Shown in pieces: positions 8,244 through 15,936 of a stretch of 35,173 nucleotides of DNA. Each line of letters begins with the position of its first letter. Within the stretch, counting starts at the first letter, position 1. The notes under the pieces were generated by a model, which was not told the DNA's origin, made no database searches, and saw only the letters and a list, made by a program, of their open reading frames with translations. A program made the position numbers and the translations under genes. The DNA comes from Planctomycetaceae bacterium (GTDB lineage: Bacteria; Planctomycetota; Planctomycetia; Planctomycetales; Planctomycetaceae), in the NCBI GenBank assembly GCA_021732845.1, contig JAKFUF010000209.1, positions 1 to 35,173 on the forward strand, in the 5' to 3' direction.

Positions 8244-10715
8244 TCACTTGAGTTCGTACAGCAGCACCTTTCGGTAGGTGATCCCGATATATTCCCCATC
8301 CAGGCAGACAAAGCCCGATTGTCCGATCTTGGGGTTCGAAAGGGTCGTGTTCTGCACTTCGATGCCGTTGATCGTGGCTGTCAGCTTGTCTCCAACCACG
8401 CGCATCACCAGCGTGTTCCATTGTCCTTCGGGCTTGACGGCACGGGCCTTGGCAGACATCACGCCCAAGAGTGCGCCGGTGCTGAACTGGTCGAAAGGTC
8501 CGCCGGCATCGTTGCCCACGTGCAGCTTGTAGGCATTGCCGCGGAGTTCGACGCCGGTCTTGTAGCGGAAGTAGACTCCGCCCTGGGACGCCGCGCCACC
8601 CACGGTTTTCCATTCGAGTGACAGTTGGAAGTTTCCGTACTCGTGCGGCGACACCAAGAATGAACTGTCGGCCCGGCCCGGGGGATCGCCCGCGATGTAT
8701 TCACCGGGTGTGTTCATGTCCCACTTGCGTCCGCCAACCGGCCGCCACTCCAGCCGCGAGAACAGCCCCTCCCGCAACCGCACGGCTTCAGTTGTCGATG
8801 CCGCCCTGGGAGCCTCCGCCACCAGTTGGTCCACGAGTTTCAGTCCCTCGACGATGTTCTCCCGCTCAAATTCACGTTGCACGACACGGAGTTTTCTTTG
8901 TGCCAAGTGATCCAGAAACTCCCGGCCGGCCGCGCCTCCGCGGTTCAGCCGGGCAGTGACGGTGGTGGCCGTAATTTTGGGAGCCACGCTCAAGAACGCG
9001 CCGGCCCGCAGGTTGAAGATTTCGCTCGACCTGTCGCCGCCATGTTCCGCCAGAGCCACGACATCGCCCCCCTGAAGTTCCGACAGCTTCTTTGTGATCT
9101 CCTTGTCGCCAGATTTTCCTGTGACCATGTCACCCTCGAACTTCACGAACTTCAGTGTCACCTGGCCGAAACGAATGGTGTCGTCCGGCTTCAACTGTTG
9201 CAGGCCCTTGTCGATGTCGGCGCGAAACTCCTTCAGCAGTTTGACGAGATCAGCATCCCATTCCAGCAGATCGGCGTCCGCCGTCAGGTCCTTGTCTGCT
9301 TTGGCGGCGGTCAGCAGCGCCTCGGCTTCATTGAACGCGCCACGTGACAGCAGCGGATTCAGCTTGGCTCGGAAAGCGAGATACGGCAGTGGCTGCAGCC
9401 CCTCTTTGCCCGGCCGCTTCTCGGGCATCGCGTCTGATTCCGCGGGAGCTTCCATTTCGGGCTCTGCATCAATGGCAACCTTGACCTCCACCTGTTCCAC
9501 CGGCTTGCCACGCGGCACGTAACCCCAACGCGGACCATCGCTGAGCCGCACCATGTAGAGATTGCCGCCATGGGCTGGTTCGTCCGTGTAGGCCATCCAC
9601 TGCTCATCGTCCGAGACATGAAACTGCCGGTATGCCTTGTCGTGCCGGAAGTTTTTCAGGTCCAGGGCAACCACGCTCTCCGGTTCCGCCCATGCGGATG
9701 AGAGATCGCGGCGGGTGGTGCGGAAGAGTTCGGCTTCCTTGAAGAAGAACTGCCGCAGCCCGTCTGAAGTCAGGCAGGGATGCCGGCCATCGACCGGCTT
9801 GAGCTTCCAGTTCCCTTTGAACGGAGCCTCGACGCCATCCCGTGCCAGGTGATAGGTGCCCCATTTGCCCTTCCGCTCCTGCATGCACAATACGGACAGT
9901 CCGTCACCGGAGAGCTGTGCCGAGCGCCAGACTTCGTCCTCCGCCTGGGAAGCGCGCAGTTCCTTCTTGATGGTGAAGGTCTCGCCGACCTTTTCAATGC
10001 CCACCAGCCGCGCGCGGTCGACGATGGTATAGGTGAGCCACAGTCCGTCGGCGCTCACGCTGGGGCTCGCGGGCAGGTCCGCGCCGCGCGAGGCGACGAT
10101 CAATTCTGGTTCGCCGAACTCGTCAAATGGCGTTGGCCGACGGGCGACATACACCGCCTTGCCTGCCTTGCGTTCTCCCGCAAAGTACAGGGTCCGGCCG
10201 CCGTCCGCGAGGAACGGGTCGAAAACCCGCCCGCCGGTGTTCAATGTCTCCAGTGCCAGTGGCTCACCAACGGCAGCGTTGGCAAACCGCGAGGCGTTGT
10301 ACCCTGCCGGTGCGGTGAACGGCTCGAAGGTGGGGTTCGCCTTGAATTCGTCCTCGTTGTAAACATTGATCTCTTCCGTGTAATCCTGGTACTTGGGCCG
10401 GACAAGCGTCAGCGCGTGGCTGCCTTCCAACAGCCCCACCTCGCAGGGTGTCGTGAGTTTCGCCCCGCTCTCATCGCGAGCCTCGACCCCATCCACCAGC
10501 ACAAAAAAACCGGGCTCCGGCGTGTAAATCTTCCAGGGAATTGTGGAAAACTTGGGCGGCACCGCACCCAGCCCACGTTCCCGTTGCGCGGCTTTCGCCT
10601 TGCCCGAGCCGCCTTTCGTGCCCGTCGATGCCTTTGTGGCACGTTCGGAGCTGCATCCGCAGCACAAAACAATTGTCACGCCGACCCAGAAGATGCACCG
10701 GGGAAAGTTCACCAT
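8244..10715 (-). CDS. Lipoprotein with PEGA, TolB-like propeller and DUF1080 domains
   Basis: The protein has about 823 residues. The N-terminus is a signal peptide ending in a near-consensus lipobox (VLCCGC-SS), so it should be a lipoprotein. Residues about 65-120 look like a PEGA domain (GFFVLVDGVEARDESG...TPCEVGLLEGSH). Residues about 140-400 look like a TolB/PD40-type beta-propeller (DPFLADGGRTLYFAG, SPSVSADGLWLTYT). The C-terminal 180 residues match DUF1080 (3-keto-disaccharide hydrolase/LamG-like: NFQLSLEWKT, GGVYFRYKTG, QWNTLVMRVVGDKLTATING). I chose ATG 10715, with CAGGAG just upstream, because the longer open frame lacks a signal peptide. It starts 71 bases after the kinase-FGE gene on the same strand, so the two are probably one operon. 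Confidence 0.8.
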   Translation of the reverse strand: MVNFPRCIFWVGVTIVLCCGCSSERATKASTGTKGGSGKAKAAQRERGLGAVPPKFSTIPWKIYTPEPGFFVLVDGVEARDESGAKLTTPCEVGLLEGSHALTLVRPKYQDYTEEINVYNEDEFKANPTFEPFTAPAGYNASRFANAAVGEPLALETLNTGGRVFDPFLADGGRTLYFAGERKAGKAVYVARRPTPFDEFGEPELIVASRGADLPASPSVSADGLWLTYTIVDRARLVGIEKVGETFTIKKELRASQAEDEVWRSAQLSGDGLSVLCMQERKGKWGTYHLARDGVEAPFKGNWKLKPVDGRHPCLTSDGLRQFFFKEAELFRTTRRDLSSAWAEPESVVALDLKNFRHDKAYRQFHVSDDEQWMAYTDEPAHGGNLYMVRLSDGPRWGYVPRGKPVEQVEVKVAIDAEPEMEAPAESDAMPEKRPGKEGLQPLPYLAFRAKLNPLLSRGAFNEAEALLTAAKADKDLTADADLLEWDADLVKLLKEFRADIDKGLQQLKPDDTIRFGQVTLKFVKFEGDMVTGKSGDKEITKKLSELQGGDVVALAEHGGDRSSEIFNLRAGAFLSVAPKITATTVTARLNRGGAAGREFLDHLAQRKLRVVQREFERENIVEGLKLVDQLVAEAPRAASTTEAVRLREGLFSRLEWRPVGGRKWDMNTPGEYIAGDPPGRADSSFLVSPHEYGNFQLSLEWKTVGGAASQGGVYFRYKTGVELRGNAYKLHVGNDAGGPFDQFSTGALLGVMSAKARAVKPEGQWNTLVMRVVGDKLTATINGIEVQNTTLSNPKIGQSGFVCLDGEYIGITYRKVLLYELK

Positions 10716-10786
10716 GGACTCCTGCAATCTGTCACCGAGCTTCCCGTCTTCCGGCGAACCGAAGCGCGCCGGCTGGCGACCGAGGG

Positions 10787-12862
10787 CTACCACTGCGTTC
10801 CAAGAATTTCCGGCGGAGCAAAGGCGAGGCGGAAGCCAAGCCGGCTGCCGTGCCGTCCGGCGCTGGCGCGACCGCGGAAGGCGGAACGGCAACGGAGCGA
10901 ATTGCTGCTCCAGCCACCGCCACGGAGGACGTGCCGCGAGCTGGACTCAGGCGGGCCGGTGGGGTTCACAGCCGGCCGGTCCACGAACTGCTGGAAGTAA
11001 GTCAGGCCATGCCAGTCGCTGATCCACTCCCAGACGTTCCCATGCATGTCGTACAAGCCGAAGGGATTGGCCGCCAGCTCGCCGACGGGATGGGTACGCT
11101 CTTCGGAATTTCCGGAATACCAGCCGACATCACAGAGATCCTGGCTTCCCTCTCCGAACCAAAACTCGGCGGTTGTGCCTGCCCGGCAGGAGAATTCCCA
11201 CTCCGCTTCGGTTGGCAGGCGGTACTGGATGGCATCCAAAGGATTGGCCGTGTCGCCGTCACGCGTCAGCGAACGCTTGGCCGCCTCCATCTGGCGGAGC
11301 TTTTGGCAAAAGTCCGTGGCATCATCCCAGCTCACCATCTCCACCGGATGCCGCGAGGTGGCGAGGCCGCTCACCGCCTCGCTGCCAGCCCCCCATGGCG
11401 AGAAATGGGAGGGGTTCAGCTCCGTCACCGCTTCATAGTCGGCCTGGGTGACCAGATGCACACCCAGGTAAAACGGCTGCGTCAGGATGACCTTGTGCTG
11501 CGGCCCCTCGCTCCGGATGAAGTCGGGCCAGTTCAGGTCGTTGTCGATTTCCTTGAGGGCGACCGCGATTTCCGCGTCGGTGCTGCCCATGAAGAATTCG
11601 CCAGGCGGAATCAGGCGAAACTTCATGCCCAGGCTGTTGGTGTGCTGGACCGGCAGCTTCAGGAACTTCGCCCAGAGTTGTTGAAGATTCGCCGCCGTGG
11701 CCGTCTCAAACGGGGCGATCGCCGGAGTCGGGGCGGACGCTGGCCAGCCACGCCATTTAATAGTGTCGAGGGTCGCTTCAGACCGCCGTTGGGAGGTGCG
11801 TTGACTCGGGGAGGCTTGTGCAGCCGGCGGGACTCTGACAGGCAGGCTCGACGGTCCGCCAGGCTGCGCCTGCCTGGTGTATGGCTCCAGGACCACGGCG
11901 AGTTCGGCAGCCGTCTGAATCCGGTCTTCGGGCCGCTTGGCCATGAGCTGCGTGTAGATGGCCGCCAGGCCGTCGGGCACATCCGGGCGGGCCGTCTTCA
12001 AATCAGGAATCCGCCCGATCACGTGGCCGGTCATCTTGCCGACCATCGACTTGTATTTGGGATTGTCGTAGGGCGCATGTCCCACCAGCAGGTAGTACAG
12101 CGTGCATCCCAGGGCATATAGGTCGGTACGCGAATCAACCGTGTGGGAGTCGTCCCATTGTTCCGGTGCCATGTAGTCCGGGGTGCCGTACCAGGCACCG
12201 ACTGTCGTCAGTTCGGTGCGACCCGACTGGTCGTCTCCCAACAGCGCCAGACCCAGATCGAGAATGTGAAATCCTCCCTCCCGGTCGGCGAGGATGTTTG
12301 CGGGCTTGATGTCCCGATGGATCACGTCAACCTTGTGTGCCGCCGCCAGTCCGAGCGCCGCGGAACGGGTGGCGATGCAGGCCCGCGCCACGGAAAACGG
12401 ACCACTGGCACCCACCAGTCGTGACAGATCACATCCGTCGATGTACTCCATCGAAATGAAATGCACGCCATTGTGCACGCCAGCATCGAAGGCGGGCACG
12501 ACGTTGGGGTGCCTGACTCGCCCGGCGGCCTCCATCTCCCGTTCAAACCGCGTGACCGCATCTTGCTCGCGAAACTTGTCAAACGGGAGAATTTTCAGGG
12601 CCATCACCTTCTTCAGCCGAAGATGCAGCGCCTTATAAACGCTTCCCATCCCGCCGTCGCCCAGTTTTTCCTGGAGCAGGTACGAGGCGAAAACCGTCCC
12701 GGGCGGAAACTCGACACGGCTGGAAGCCGCTCTCCCCGTCAGGTCGGCGGCAATTTCCGTCTGATCAGTCGTCCGCTGACCGGACTGGGCGTCAAAAGTC
12801 GAACCCGCTTGCCGGGGAAGGCAAGTGTCGTCTTTGAGCCAGGATGGGTCTGCGTTCGGCAT
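10787..12862 (-). CDS. Hanks-type Ser/Thr protein kinase fused to an FGE/SUMF1 domain
   Basis: The protein has 691 residues. The kinase domain spans about 58-330: glycine loop LGDGGMGSVY (67-76), Lys90 in MALKIL, the helix-C Glu109, HRD at 182-184 in IHRDIKPANIL, DLG in place of DFG at 202-204, and APE at 232-234. DLG is common in planctomycete kinases. A Pro/Ser-rich linker (330-400) joins an FGE/SUMF1 domain (about 408-685) with NSLGMKFRLIPPGEFFMGS, YRLPTEAEWEFSCRAG, YDMHGNVWEW, RGGGW and LGFRLAFA. No membrane helix is visible, unlike many planctomycete kinases. The FGE part is probably a binding domain, not a sulfatase activator. It leads the operon with the PEGA/DUF1080 lipoprotein. Confidence 0.9.
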   Translation of the reverse strand: MPNADPSWLKDDTCLPRQAGSTFDAQSGQRTTDQTEIAADLTGRAASSRVEFPPGTVFASYLLQEKLGDGGMGSVYKALHLRLKKVMALKILPFDKFREQDAVTRFEREMEAAGRVRHPNVVPAFDAGVHNGVHFISMEYIDGCDLSRLVGASGPFSVARACIATRSAALGLAAAHKVDVIHRDIKPANILADREGGFHILDLGLALLGDDQSGRTELTTVGAWYGTPDYMAPEQWDDSHTVDSRTDLYALGCTLYYLLVGHAPYDNPKYKSMVGKMTGHVIGRIPDLKTARPDVPDGLAAIYTQLMAKRPEDRIQTAAELAVVLEPYTRQAQPGGPSSLPVRVPPAAQASPSQRTSQRRSEATLDTIKWRGWPASAPTPAIAPFETATAANLQQLWAKFLKLPVQHTNSLGMKFRLIPPGEFFMGSTDAEIAVALKEIDNDLNWPDFIRSEGPQHKVILTQPFYLGVHLVTQADYEAVTELNPSHFSPWGAGSEAVSGLATSRHPVEMVSWDDATDFCQKLRQMEAAKRSLTRDGDTANPLDAIQYRLPTEAEWEFSCRAGTTAEFWFGEGSQDLCDVGWYSGNSEERTHPVGELAANPFGLYDMHGNVWEWISDWHGLTYFQQFVDRPAVNPTGPPESSSRHVLRGGGWSSNSLRCRSAFRGRASAGRHGSRLGFRLAFAPPEILGTQW

Positions 12863-13156
12863 GTTTCAAGGAAAGTGGAGGGCCAGAGCGCAATGGCTTG
12901 GTGTTGCAAGATCATACAGTAATTCTGGTTTGTTAGCCAGCCGAACTTCCGCGAGGCCTGGGCATTTTCGACGTTCGATTTTTGATATTCGATCCGACGC
13001 GACGTGAGTGCAGCGCTTCCTGGCTCAATGTGTCGGGAACTTGCTTCAGAATCCCTTCATGTTTTTGTGCCGGCGTTGCTTCCCCGACAGCACAACAGTC
13101 CCTATTTGTACGGCAACCGGTTGACTGAGTCCGAATTATCTCCTGGAATGCACACC
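12863..13156. other. Divergent intergenic region
   Basis: This 294-bp space lies between the minus-strand kinase gene and the plus-strand ceramidase-like gene, and should hold both promoters. An AT-rich patch near 12968-12994 (CGATTTTTGATATTCGATCC) is the best promoter candidate, but I cannot assign -35 and -10 boxes. The plus frame is open across part of it, giving a false N-terminal extension from 13004. Confidence 0.4.
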
Positions 13157-14665
13157 ATGCCTGTCAGCGCAGTCTTCAGAACCGTGGCTTTGGTCCTTTC
13201 GTTGTTGTTGCTGAGCCACGGCACCGCACGGGCTGAACTAACGGCAGGGGTGGCCAAGGTCGACATCACCAACCGTGATGCCGGACCCGTCAACGATCCG
13301 CTGTGGGTCAAGGCGCTGATGCTCAAGTCGGGCAAGACGACCGCCGTGCTGATCACGCTGGATGCCGTGGCTGTGGGCGAGATTGGGCACGTCAAGAACG
13401 ACTACCTGCCCAAAGTCCGGGAGCAACTCCAGGCGGGACTCGGGATCCTGCCACAGAACATCCTGGTCAACGCGAGCCACTGTCATGGGATCGTTTGTGC
13501 GGATGTGGCCGAAAGGACGGTTCAGGCCGTCAAGGAGGCTGCGGCCAACCTGGTCCCAGTCAAAGTCGGCGCGGGCGAAGGCCACGAAGACCGGATCATG
13601 GAGAACCGCAGGCTCAAACTCAAAAGCGGTCGCGAGGCCGATGTCCGGCACGCCTACTCTCTTCCCGCCGACGATGCCGTGGCTGAAGTCGGCCCGGTCG
13701 ATCCGCAGATCGGCATCCTGCGGCTGGACCGCCTCGACGGCCGGACCCTCGCCGTCGTCTACAACTTTGCCATGCACCCCATCATGAGTGTGCCCAGCGG
13801 AGCCAACACCGCGGACGTCACGGGCTTTGCCTCCACCGTCATCGAAGACAACCTGAGCGAAGGGGCGATGGCCCTGTTCGTGCAAGGCTGCGGCGGCGAC
13901 ATCAACCCCGTCATGTACAAGGATGTCGAACACCCGCGGAGCGCTGAGCCACTGGGAACAATGCTTGGGCTGAGCACGCTGAAGGGGGTGAAAAAGATTG
14001 CCTGCAACGACGACGCGCGGCTCACGGTGATCAACGAAACTCTGACCCTGCCGCGGGCCGACCGGACTGAGCGGATTGACGCGTTGGAGTCTGAACAGAC
14101 GCGGCTCCTGCGCTCACTGACCGGCACCAGCCTCAACCTGAAGACCTTCCTGCCGCTGGTGGTGAAGTACAACCTGTCGAAGGATTTTCCGTCGTACTAC
14201 TCGCACCAGTACCTGCACGACAAGGCGATGGGCCGCGACAATTGGGAGCAGATGGATGCGACCAACCGCAAGAACATGGAAGCCTACATCAAGAACATTC
14301 TCACGATGGAAGAATTGACGCGGGTCCGCACCAACATCGACTTATTGAAGAAACACCAGGCCAGCCTCGTCGCCGCCGGAAAGCGCAGCGTCGATGTGGA
14401 AGTGGCGGGGTTGCGGGTCGGTGAGTTTGCCCTGGTCACCTTCCCCGGTGAGTTGACCGTGCGCATCGGCTTGGGGATCAAGAAGGCGGCACCGCACCCC
14501 AAGACGTTCGTGGCTGGATACACCAACGGCTACATCTACTACGCGCCGACGGCCGAACAGCTCAAGAACCCCGGAGCGGCCCAGGAAGACTGCGATTCCA
14601 TCCTCGCCCCCGAATGGCAGGAGATTTTTGAAACCAAGGTCGCGGAACTGCTGAAGCGGCTGTAG
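13157..14665 (+). CDS. Secreted ceramidase-like protein, divergent member
   Basis: The protein (502 residues) begins with a clear signal peptide (MPVSAVFRTVALVLSLLLL...ARA). It follows the same block order as the gene at 5265: NASHCHGIVCADV at the first zinc-site position (THTHSG in classical members), VYNFAMHPIMSVPSGAN, VQGCGGDINPVMY, TFPGELTVRIGL and YTNGYIYYAPT. The Cys in SHCHG and the missing second-shell Ser make its chemistry uncertain. An insert of about 120 residues rich in charged helices (about 300-420) separates the blocks. ATG 13157 is chosen as the start of the signal peptide; ATG 13148 in frame adds three residues. It is convergent with the RlaP-like gene. Confidence 0.8.
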   Translation: MPVSAVFRTVALVLSLLLLSHGTARAELTAGVAKVDITNRDAGPVNDPLWVKALMLKSGKTTAVLITLDAVAVGEIGHVKNDYLPKVREQLQAGLGILPQNILVNASHCHGIVCADVAERTVQAVKEAAANLVPVKVGAGEGHEDRIMENRRLKLKSGREADVRHAYSLPADDAVAEVGPVDPQIGILRLDRLDGRTLAVVYNFAMHPIMSVPSGANTADVTGFASTVIEDNLSEGAMALFVQGCGGDINPVMYKDVEHPRSAEPLGTMLGLSTLKGVKKIACNDDARLTVINETLTLPRADRTERIDALESEQTRLLRSLTGTSLNLKTFLPLVVKYNLSKDFPSYYSHQYLHDKAMGRDNWEQMDATNRKNMEAYIKNILTMEELTRVRTNIDLLKKHQASLVAAGKRSVDVEVAGLRVGEFALVTFPGELTVRIGLGIKKAAPHPKTFVAGYTNGYIYYAPTAEQLKNPGAAQEDCDSILAPEWQEIFETKVAELLKRL

Positions 14666-14709
14666 TGGATGTTCGACGGTGGCCCTGCGCGCTCTCAAAT
14701 TGGCGATGC

Positions 14710-14741
14710 GAACGACGCATGAAATCATGCGTGCGGCGTTC
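14710..14741. terminator. Hairpin between convergent genes
   Basis: ACGCATGA (14715-14722) and TCATGCGT (14725-14732) are exact reverse complements. GAACG/CGTTC extends the stem outward past a four-base bulge. It sits midway in the 111 bases between two convergent stop codons, so it can serve both. No T tract follows. Confidence 0.5.
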
Positions 14742-14776
14742 ACCGTCCAGCATGGCGGCAGGGCGCAAGTCGGCTC

Positions 14777-15730
14777 TCACGACGACAGCGATTCGGACAG
14801 CGCCCACCGGCGGGCTTTCAACAAGAACGCGTTCGCCGCCTCGTAGTCGGGACGCTCCGGGAGCGCCGTGGCTTCGAGGGCGTTGTCGAATTCGGCGTGC
14901 AGTTTCAGCCGCCAGGCCTCCGTCTCTTCCCAGGGAACTTCGCCGCGTTTGATCGCCAGCAACTGGTCGCGGTGTTCATCGACCCGCACTGGCACGAAGC
15001 CGTTTCGCAGGACGCTGATCCCCGAAATTTGCAGCCGGATCAGATGCATCACGTGCTTCCATTTCACCTGCCCCTGGTTCCGCAGGTCCGCCTGCATCTT
15101 CTTGAACTGCGACAGCACATAGCCGTTGTAGGTCTGGTACACCAGCCGTGACAGAAACACCGAGCGCATCCCCAGCAGCTCCTCCGCCAGGGGCGTGGCT
15201 CGTTCCACCAGGGGCGTGTACAGGCACTCCAACACATTGGGATTGGCCTTGAGCGCCAGCACCAGAAACCGCTGCAGCTCCCAATACTGCTCCTGCGTTT
15301 CGTAGCAGTCGATCTGCTCGGGAACACCGTACAGCGACCAGTGCAGGTCTGCCGGAGGCAGGAAGATGCCGCGATAATCGGTGTCTGAATTGTCGTCTTC
15401 CAAGCCATACGCCCGCGACCCGATGACACACCGGAAGATCACCCGGTCGAACAGGTTGCTGCGGGCGGCCGTGATCTGCGCATCGCCAATCTCCCCCTCC
15501 TTGAACTGCGCCAACAGCATGATTTCCTCGCGGCCCAAAGACTCCTCGGCCCCGTCGGGAAAACGGACCCGATAGTCATGCTCGAGGTCGCTGCGAGAAC
15601 GCACCACAACGCCCACGGCACCCCGCGGATGCAGCATCCGGCCGCCCCGGCCCAGCACATCTCGCAGGGTGACAACCTGGGTTCCGGCCGAGTAAATCAA
15701 GTTCGGATGCTTGTGGACGCGCTCGGACAT
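14777..15730 (-). CDS. RlaP/YcgL-type predicted nucleotidyltransferase
   Basis: The 317-residue protein carries a polymerase-beta-type nucleotidyltransferase core of the PF10127 (RlaP/YcgL) family. The motif is FRCVIGSRAYGLEDDNSDTD: Gly104-Ser105 and the paired acids Asp116 and Asp118, followed by YRGIFLPP. The C-terminal helical part has NVLECLYTP, YNGYVLSQFKKM and KHVMHLIRLQISG, as expected. Residues 1-80 are an extra N-terminal module (HPRGAVGVVVRSRSDLEHDY, RVRFPDGAEESL) that looks like a small beta-barrel. Family members have been linked to RNA repair or nucleic-acid modification, but the substrate is unknown. The gene is single, with no ligase or partner next to it. Confidence 0.8.
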   Translation of the reverse strand: MSERVHKHPNLIYSAGTQVVTLRDVLGRGGRMLHPRGAVGVVVRSRSDLEHDYRVRFPDGAEESLGREEIMLLAQFKEGEIGDAQITAARSNLFDRVIFRCVIGSRAYGLEDDNSDTDYRGIFLPPADLHWSLYGVPEQIDCYETQEQYWELQRFLVLALKANPNVLECLYTPLVERATPLAEELLGMRSVFLSRLVYQTYNGYVLSQFKKMQADLRNQGQVKWKHVMHLIRLQISGISVLRNGFVPVRVDEHRDQLLAIKRGEVPWEETEAWRLKLHAEFDNALEATALPERPDYEAANAFLLKARRWALSESLSS

Positions 15731-15936
15731 GTGGCTCTCTGCAAACGCCGTGAAATGAACGACTCAAAAACCGCAGACCGTGACGCTGGCGCGGCAACAT
15801 CCTTTGGAGTCGCGCTCTTCCAATCTCTTATGAGACGATCTCTGGGCATTCGGTTCGCTCGGCCAACGAATGCAACCGGAGTCACCGGACGGCTTGCGCC
15901 GTGCCGCTAACGGGGCGCGAGGTGGCAGCCCGAAGT

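Noticed and set aside
10787-10940. C-terminal block of the kinase-FGE protein as a fourth DGR variable region
   Set aside because: It has the same general RGGxW...CRSA...LGFRLA layout, but ordinary FGE domains share this. There is no close paralogue to compare, its codons are not near an A-rich template, and its 3' tail differs from the 32-nt fixed tail of the three paralogues.
8229-12121. Long plus-strand open frames opposite the lipoprotein and kinase genes
   Set aside because: They are antisense to two genes with clear domain matches, have no recognisable domains and show the Arg/Pro-rich composition of shadows in GC-rich DNA.
13004-13156. N-terminal extension of the second ceramidase-like protein
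   Set aside because: It would place the signal peptide about 50 residues inside the protein and has no ribosome site.
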